From Sphingomonas sp. Leaf242 (GTDB lineage Bacteria; Pseudomonadota; Alphaproteobacteria; Sphingomonadales; Sphingomonadaceae): a stretch of DNA of 64,000 bases. Position 1 is the stretch's first letter, and each line of letters starts with the position of its first letter. The DNA lies in contig NZ_LMLW01000008.1 in the NCBI RefSeq assembly GCF_001422045.1, positions 98,292 through 162,291 of the forward strand, read 5' to 3'. Position numbers and translations under genes: made by a program. Below the pieces are notes generated by a model that made no database searches, was not told where the DNA came from, and saw only the letters and a list, made by a program, of their open reading frames with translations. Of this stretch, positions 60,319 through 64,000 are shown one piece after another.

Positions 60319-61270
60319 TACAGGGCCTGCATGGCTCTACGAGGCCGGTATCGGCGAAGTGCGCGGCGCTTTGGTGGACAACGACGAGATTATCGAAGCT
60401 GCGATCGAACTCGACACCGAGGCATTGAAGGTCGGCCTCGTCGCCCGTGCGCGGCTCGTCGAGCTGCTGCCGGGCCGCCGCGGTCGCGTCATGCTTGACG
60501 GCCGCGAGGCGCTGATCAACCACCTCCCCCCCGGCATCACGCAGGGCGCCAGCCTCACCGTCGAGATCGTCCGCGAAGCCCTCCCCGAAGCGGGCCGTGC
60601 GAAGCTCGCCAAGGCCGTCCCCAGCGACCTGCCGCCCTGCCCCGCCCCGACACTGTACGAGCGCCTCATGGCGACCGGACTGCCCGTCCGCAGCCCGCGC
60701 GCCCACGAACCCGATGTGCTGGAGGCGGTGGGCTGGTCCGAACTCCTCGACGAGGCTGTTAGCGGCGAGATCGTGTTCCCGCTCGGCGCGCTCCGCCTTT
60801 CGCCGACGCCGGCGATGACGCTGTTTGACGTCGACGGCGCACCGCCGCTGGATACTCTTGCAGTCGCCGCCGCGCATGCCGTGGGGCGGGCGATCCGCCG
60901 ACACGGTATCGGCGGCTCGATCGGGATCGATTTCCCGACGATCGCCGGCAAGGCGCAGCGCAACGCCGTCGCCGCCGCGATCGACGAATCGCTGCCGCAA
61001 CCGTTCGAGCGCACCGCCATGAACGGGTTTGGTTTCCTCCAGATCGTCCGGCCGCGTCCACGCGCGTCGATCCCCGAGATCCTCCGCGCCGATCCGGTCG
61101 GTGCAGCGATCCGCGCGGCGCTCCGCGCGCTCGAACGTACGCCGCCGACCGCCTCGCGCCGCCACACCCTGCCTGCAGCCGTCCATGCACGTCTGATGAC
61201 GCGCCCGGATTGGCTCGCGGAACTCACGCGCCGTACGGGCGTCGTCCACGAACTGGAGAGTGCCCGATGA
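60311..61270 (+). CDS. Ribonuclease E/G family protein (short form)
   Basis: A 319-aa protein. An S1-like N-terminus (GLVARARLVELLPGRRGRVM, LDGREALINHLPPGITQGAS) is followed by the RNase H-like catalytic subdomain: MTLFDVDGAPPLD and GGSIGIDFPTIAGKAQR with the metal-binding Asp pair. It lacks the zinc-link and long C-terminal tail of full RNase E, so it is a short RNase G-like enzyme. TTG start at 60311 overlaps maf. It precedes yacG in a usual order. Confidence 0.88.
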   Translation: MRDTGPAWLYEAGIGEVRGALVDNDEIIEAAIELDTEALKVGLVARARLVELLPGRRGRVMLDGREALINHLPPGITQGASLTVEIVREALPEAGRAKLAKAVPSDLPPCPAPTLYERLMATGLPVRSPRAHEPDVLEAVGWSELLDEAVSGEIVFPLGALRLSPTPAMTLFDVDGAPPLDTLAVAAAHAVGRAIRRHGIGGSIGIDFPTIAGKAQRNAVAAAIDESLPQPFERTAMNGFGFLQIVRPRPRASIPEILRADPVGAAIRAALRALERTPPTASRRHTLPAAVHARLMTRPDWLAELTRRTGVVHELESAR

Positions 61271-61452
61271 CGCCCACCGCCCCCACCGTCAAATGCCCGA
61301 TCTGCGACCAGCCCGCGGTTGCCGAATACAAGCCGTTCTGCTCGAGCCGCCACCGCGACCGCGACCTGCTGCAGTGGCTCGGCGAAGGCTATCGCATTCC
61401 CGGCCGATCAATTGCGCAAACGGGGCTGGACAGCGCCGAAGACCCCGACTAA
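61267..61452 (+). CDS. yacG: DNA gyrase inhibitor YacG
   Basis: A 61-aa zinc protein. VKCPICDQPAVAEYKPFCSS has CxxC followed by CxxxC-type spacing (C-S-S-R-H-R-D), the YacG fold. GRSIAQTGLDSAEDP completes it. It binds GyrB in E. coli. The ATGA overlap with the RNase gene fixes the start. Confidence 0.9.
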   Translation: MTPTAPTVKCPICDQPAVAEYKPFCSSRHRDRDLLQWLGEGYRIPGRSIAQTGLDSAEDPD

Positions 61453-61505
61453 ACGCGCCCTTCCGATCGCAAGATCGGACGCTTCTCCGGTCCCAGACCG
61501 GACGT

Positions 61506-61581
61506 GCCCGGATAGCTCAGTTGGTAGAGCATGCGACTGAAAATCGCAGTGTCGGCGGTTCGACCCCGTCTCCGGGCACCA
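61506..61581 (+). tRNA. tRNA-Phe (GAA)
   Basis: GCCCGGATAGCTCAGTTGGT starts a complete cloverleaf with anticodon loop CTGAAAA (anticodon GAA), T-loop TTCGACC, acceptor GCCCGGA pairing TCCGGGC and encoded ACCA. It follows yacG, a frequent neighbour in sphingomonads. Confidence 0.97.
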
Positions 61582-61655
61582 TTTTCTCACCTTGTGATCA
61601 GCACTGCCGTCCTACTCTCTGAGGAACGCACAATGCTTCCCAAAACCCGTTGGTG

Positions 61656-61708
61656 CTGAGCGAAGTCGAAGCACCTTCGCTTGGGGCACACCCTTCGACT
61701 TCGCTCAG
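61656..61708. repeat. CTGAGCGAAGTCGAAG inverted repeat
   Basis: A 16-bp perfect inverted repeat (61656-61671 and 61693-61708), CTGAGCGAAGTCGAAG and its reverse complement, with 21 bp between. This is a widespread sphingomonad intergenic palindrome. It fills the gap between tRNA-Phe and the convergent purK; no gene is visible there. Confidence 0.85.
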
Positions 61709-61765
61709 GGCGAACGGAGGGAGTCTCTAACGGAATTGGGGGGGTATCCCCCTGATGGCGAGCCT

Positions 61766-62833
61766 TTAGCGGCGGATCCGGGTGACGTGACCCATCTTCC
61801 GCCCCGGCCGTGCGGTACCCTTGCCATACAAGTGCAGGTGCGCGCTGGGCTCGGCGAGCAACTCCACCCAACGATCCGCGTCGTCGCCGATCAGGTTCTC
61901 CATCGTCGCTTCGCGCCCCGTCAGCGTCGTCGCGCCCAGTGGCAGGCCACAGATCGCTCGGATGTGGTTTTCGAACTGCGAGCATTCGGCGCCTTCGATC
62001 GTCCAGTGCCCCGAATTGTGCACGCGGGGCGCCATCTCGTTGAACACAGGACCATCGGCGCCAACGAAGAACTCGCACGCCAGTACGCCGACATAGTCGA
62101 GTTCGGCGGCGATCCGTTCGGCCAGCGCGGCGGCCTCGTAGGCCTGGGCCAGCACGGCGGCGGGTGCGGGGACAGTGGAGTGGCGGAGGATCGCGTCGCG
62201 GTGGACGTTGAGTGGTGGATCGTAGCGCGCGACGCTGCCGTCGAGACCGCGGGCGATCAGGATCGAGAACTCGTGCTCGAAGGGTACGAAGGCTTCGAGC
62301 ACTGCGGGCCCGCCGATCGTGTCCCAGGCGACTTGCGCGCCGTCGGGCGTGTCGATCTTGACCTGGCCCTTGCCGTCATAACCGAAGCGGGCGGTCTTGA
62401 GGATGGCGGGCGTGCCGATCGCTTTCAGACCCGCCTGCAGGCTTTCGAGACTGTCGACTGCCGCCCAGGATGCCGGACGTCCGCCGACGCTCTCCACGAA
62501 GCGTTTTTCGCCGATCCGCTCCTGTGCGACGCGGAGCGCGCGGGGGCTCGGGTGGACGGGGACGCGGTCTGCGAGCCATTCCACGGGCTCGACTGCGATA
62601 TTCTCGAACTCGTACGTGATCACGTCGCAGGCGTCGGCGAAGTCGGCGAGCACGATGCGATTATGATAGTCGGCGCGCGTCATGGTCGAGGCGGACTGCG
62701 CGGCGACGCTCTCCTGGTCGGGCGCGAGGACGTGCGTGTGATAGCCGAGCTGCGCTGCGGCGGTGGCGAGCATGCGGCCGAGCTGGCCTCCACCGAGGAT
62801 GCCGATGGTCGATCCGGGGGGGAGCGGCGTCAT
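61766..62833 (-). CDS. purK: N5-carboxyaminoimidazole ribonucleotide synthase
   Basis: A 355-aa ATP-grasp protein. IGILGGGQLGRMLATAAAQL, CDVITYEFENIAVEPVEWLA, ILKTARFGYDGKGQVKI and NEMAPRVHNSGHWTIEGAEC are the PurK motifs, and FENHIRAICGLPLGATTLTG the C-terminal part. It makes N5-CAIR from AIR and bicarbonate for PurE. Start MTPLPPGSTIG (ATG 62833). It is 11 bp from purE on the same strand. Confidence 0.96.
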   Translation of the reverse strand: MTPLPPGSTIGILGGGQLGRMLATAAAQLGYHTHVLAPDQESVAAQSASTMTRADYHNRIVLADFADACDVITYEFENIAVEPVEWLADRVPVHPSPRALRVAQERIGEKRFVESVGGRPASWAAVDSLESLQAGLKAIGTPAILKTARFGYDGKGQVKIDTPDGAQVAWDTIGGPAVLEAFVPFEHEFSILIARGLDGSVARYDPPLNVHRDAILRHSTVPAPAAVLAQAYEAAALAERIAAELDYVGVLACEFFVGADGPVFNEMAPRVHNSGHWTIEGAECSQFENHIRAICGLPLGATTLTGREATMENLIGDDADRWVELLAEPSAHLHLYGKGTARPGRKMGHVTRIRR

Positions 62834-62844
62834 GTCAGCATCTT

Positions 62845-63339
62845 TCAGGCGGGGTCGGTGGCGACGGAGTCGGTCTGTGCCGCGCGCCATGCCTTCAAGC
62901 GCTCGGCGAGCGCGTCGTCGGACGTCGCGAGGATCGCGGCCGCCAGAAGGCCGGCATTGATCGCACCGGGCTTGCCGATCGCGAGCGTGCCGACCGGGAT
63001 GCCGCCAGGCATCTGAACGATCGAGAGCAGGCTATCCATGCCCTTCAGCGCCTTCGATTCGACGGGGACGCCGAGCACCGGGAGATGCGTCATCGACGCG
63101 GCCATGCCGGGGAGATGTGCCGCGCCGCCTGCACCGGCGATCACGACCTTGAGGCCGCGGTCGGCGGCGGTGGTCGCATAGTCGTAGAGGCGTTGCGGGG
63201 TGCGATGCGCGGAGACGACCTTGGTCTCGTAGGCGACGTCGAGCGCGTCGAGCGTCTCGGCGGCGTGGCGCATCGTCTCCCAATCGGAGGTGCTGCCCAT
63301 GATGATGCCGACTAGAGCCACGATCGCCCCCTGATTCAA
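62845..63339 (-). CDS. purE: N5-carboxyaminoimidazole ribonucleotide mutase
   Basis: A 164-aa protein. [80 protein letters not shown] and [20 protein letters not shown] are the complete PurE class I signature. With PurK it makes CAIR in purine synthesis; purE is the first gene of the pair. Confidence 0.96.
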   Translation of the reverse strand: MNQGAIVALVGIIMGSTSDWETMRHAAETLDALDVAYETKVVSAHRTPQRLYDYATTAADRGLKVVIAGAGGAAHLPGMAASMTHLPVLGVPVESKALKGMDSLLSIVQMPGGIPVGTLAIGKPGAINAGLLAAAILATSDDALAERLKAWRAAQTDSVATDPA

Positions 63340-63414
63340 GGAGCGCCGTGCCTAGCGACGTGGGGGGGATTGGGCAATGTTGTTGGTGGGGGGAGGTGGG
63401 CCGCGCGAAATTGC

Positions 63415-63521
63415 ACCACCCCGGCGGAGGCCGGGGTCCAATTGGGAAACGGAGCTAACCGGTGGCTGCGCTCCGTTACTGCCACCTTTACAATTGGGCC
63501 CCGGCCTTCGCCGGGGTGGTG
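63415..63521. repeat. GGCGGAGGCCGGGG-type inverted repeat, copy 3
   Basis: Left arm 63415-63446 (CACCACCCCGGCGGAGGCC, GGGGTCCAATTGGG) and right arm 63491-63521 (CAATTGGGCCCCGGCC, TTCGCCGGGGTGGTG) in the purE-gpmA gap. The same family occurs at 47171 and 49690. Confidence 0.9.
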
Positions 63522-63538
63522 TCGCTTCCGGGGCGGTG

Positions 63539-64000
63539 TCAGCGCTCGCTGAGGTAGTAGCGGTCCGTCGCGTTCAGGTCGGCGTCGAGTTCGTAGACGA
63601 TCGGCTGGCCGGTCGGGATCTCCAGCCCCGTGATCTCGTCGTCGGGAATGTTGGAGAGGTGCTTGACCAGCGCGCGGAGCGAGTTGCCGTGGGCGGAGAT
63701 CAGGATGCGCTGGCCGTCCTTGAGCGCGGGGGCGATCCGCTCGTCCCAATAGGGGAGGACGCGGGCGATGGTGTCCTTGAGGCTCTCGGTCTTGGGGATC
63801 GCGATGCCGTCGTAACGCCGGTCCTTGGACAGGTCGAACTCGCTGCCGTCGTCGAGCACGGGCGGCGGGACGTCGAAGCTGCGGCGCCAGATATGGACCT
63901 GTGCATCGCCGTGCTTGGCCGCGGTCTCGGCCTTGTCGAGGCCGGTTAGGCCACCGTAGTGGCGCTCGTTGAGGCGCCAGTCCTTCTCGACCGGGAGCCA
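63539..64000 (-). CDS. gpmA: 2,3-bisphosphoglycerate-dependent phosphoglycerate mutase (partial)
   Basis: The reading frame runs from the window end to 63539. [53 protein letters not shown] and [20 protein letters not shown], then [14 protein letters not shown], are the dPGM signatures. The N-terminal LVLVRHGQS block with the phosphorylated His lies beyond the window, so only the C-terminal ~153 residues are present. Confidence 0.92.
   Translation of the reverse strand, partial: WLPVEKDWRLNERHYGGLTGLDKAETAAKHGDAQVHIWRRSFDVPPPVLDDGSEFDLSKDRRYDGIAIPKTESLKDTIARVLPYWDERIAPALKDGQRILISAHGNSLRALVKHLSNIPDDEITGLEIPTGQPIVYELDADLNATDRYYLSER

Overview
The window is high-GC alphaproteobacterial chromosome, most likely a Sphingomonas-type sphingomonad. 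The evidence is the large NAD-dependent glutamate dehydrogenase, the aerobic CobS/CobT chelatase pair beside BolA and a J-domain protein, the order hisG-hisD-nusB-thiL-hppA and infA-maf-RNase E/G-yacG-tRNA-Phe, and many palindromic intergenic repeats. All names come from reading translated sequence and motifs; no database search was run.

Layout. 1-4.75 kb: accessory DNA with a decayed IS481-type transposase, an orphan multi-pass membrane protein, a MucR/Ros fragment, a small hypothetical gene, and a divergent HxlR regulator/NADP-oxidoreductase pair whose oxidoreductase is cut off by phage DNA. 4.75-28.7 kb: a P2-like element next to tRNA-Thr(CGT). It carries a nearly complete contractile-tail set (R, S, J, I, two fibre/spike genes, V, W, FI, FII, E/E', T, U, D) but no recognisable capsid, portal, terminase or endolysin gene. 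It also has an S24 repressor, a Cro-like protein, an Ogr-like zinc finger, small accessory ORFs and a tyrosine integrase. Between gene D and the repressor is a cargo of a C5 DNA methyltransferase and Vsr nuclease on one strand. On the other strand, downstream of the repressor, lie a 44-aa ORF, a membrane-anchored beta-rich protein resembling Cap15-type effectors, a GHKL ATPase and a methyltransferase-like protein. 28.9-34.8 kb: a PAS protein and NAD-GDH. 34.9-40.2 kb: a likely iron-uptake operon (TonB receptor, Sel1 protein, PiuC-like hydroxylase, PepSY protein). 40.2-47.1 kb: ribbon-helix-helix protein, cobT, cobS, an inserted HxlR/VOC/broken GST/SRPBCC group, then J-domain protein, bolA and GST. 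47.3-50.4 kb: Nudix, pirin, alpha/beta hydrolase, RcnB-like. 50.6-61.6 kb: DUF2332-like, hisG, hisD, nusB, thiL, hppA, a methyltransferase-nuclease fusion, infA, maf, RNase E/G, yacG, tRNA-Phe. 61.8-64 kb: purK, purE and partial gpmA.

The most interesting part is the prophage-like element. Three closely related palindromes (common core TGT-N13-ACA) lie 57-61 bp upstream of the start codons of gpJ, gpV and a gene before the integrase. That matches what an Ogr-type activator would need, because P2 Ogr recognises a TGT-N12-ACA dyad, and the element encodes an Ogr-like protein. Tail genes without head genes suggest a tailocin or a head-deleted prophage. The repressor-side cargo looks like a lysogenic-conversion defence operon of unfamiliar composition.
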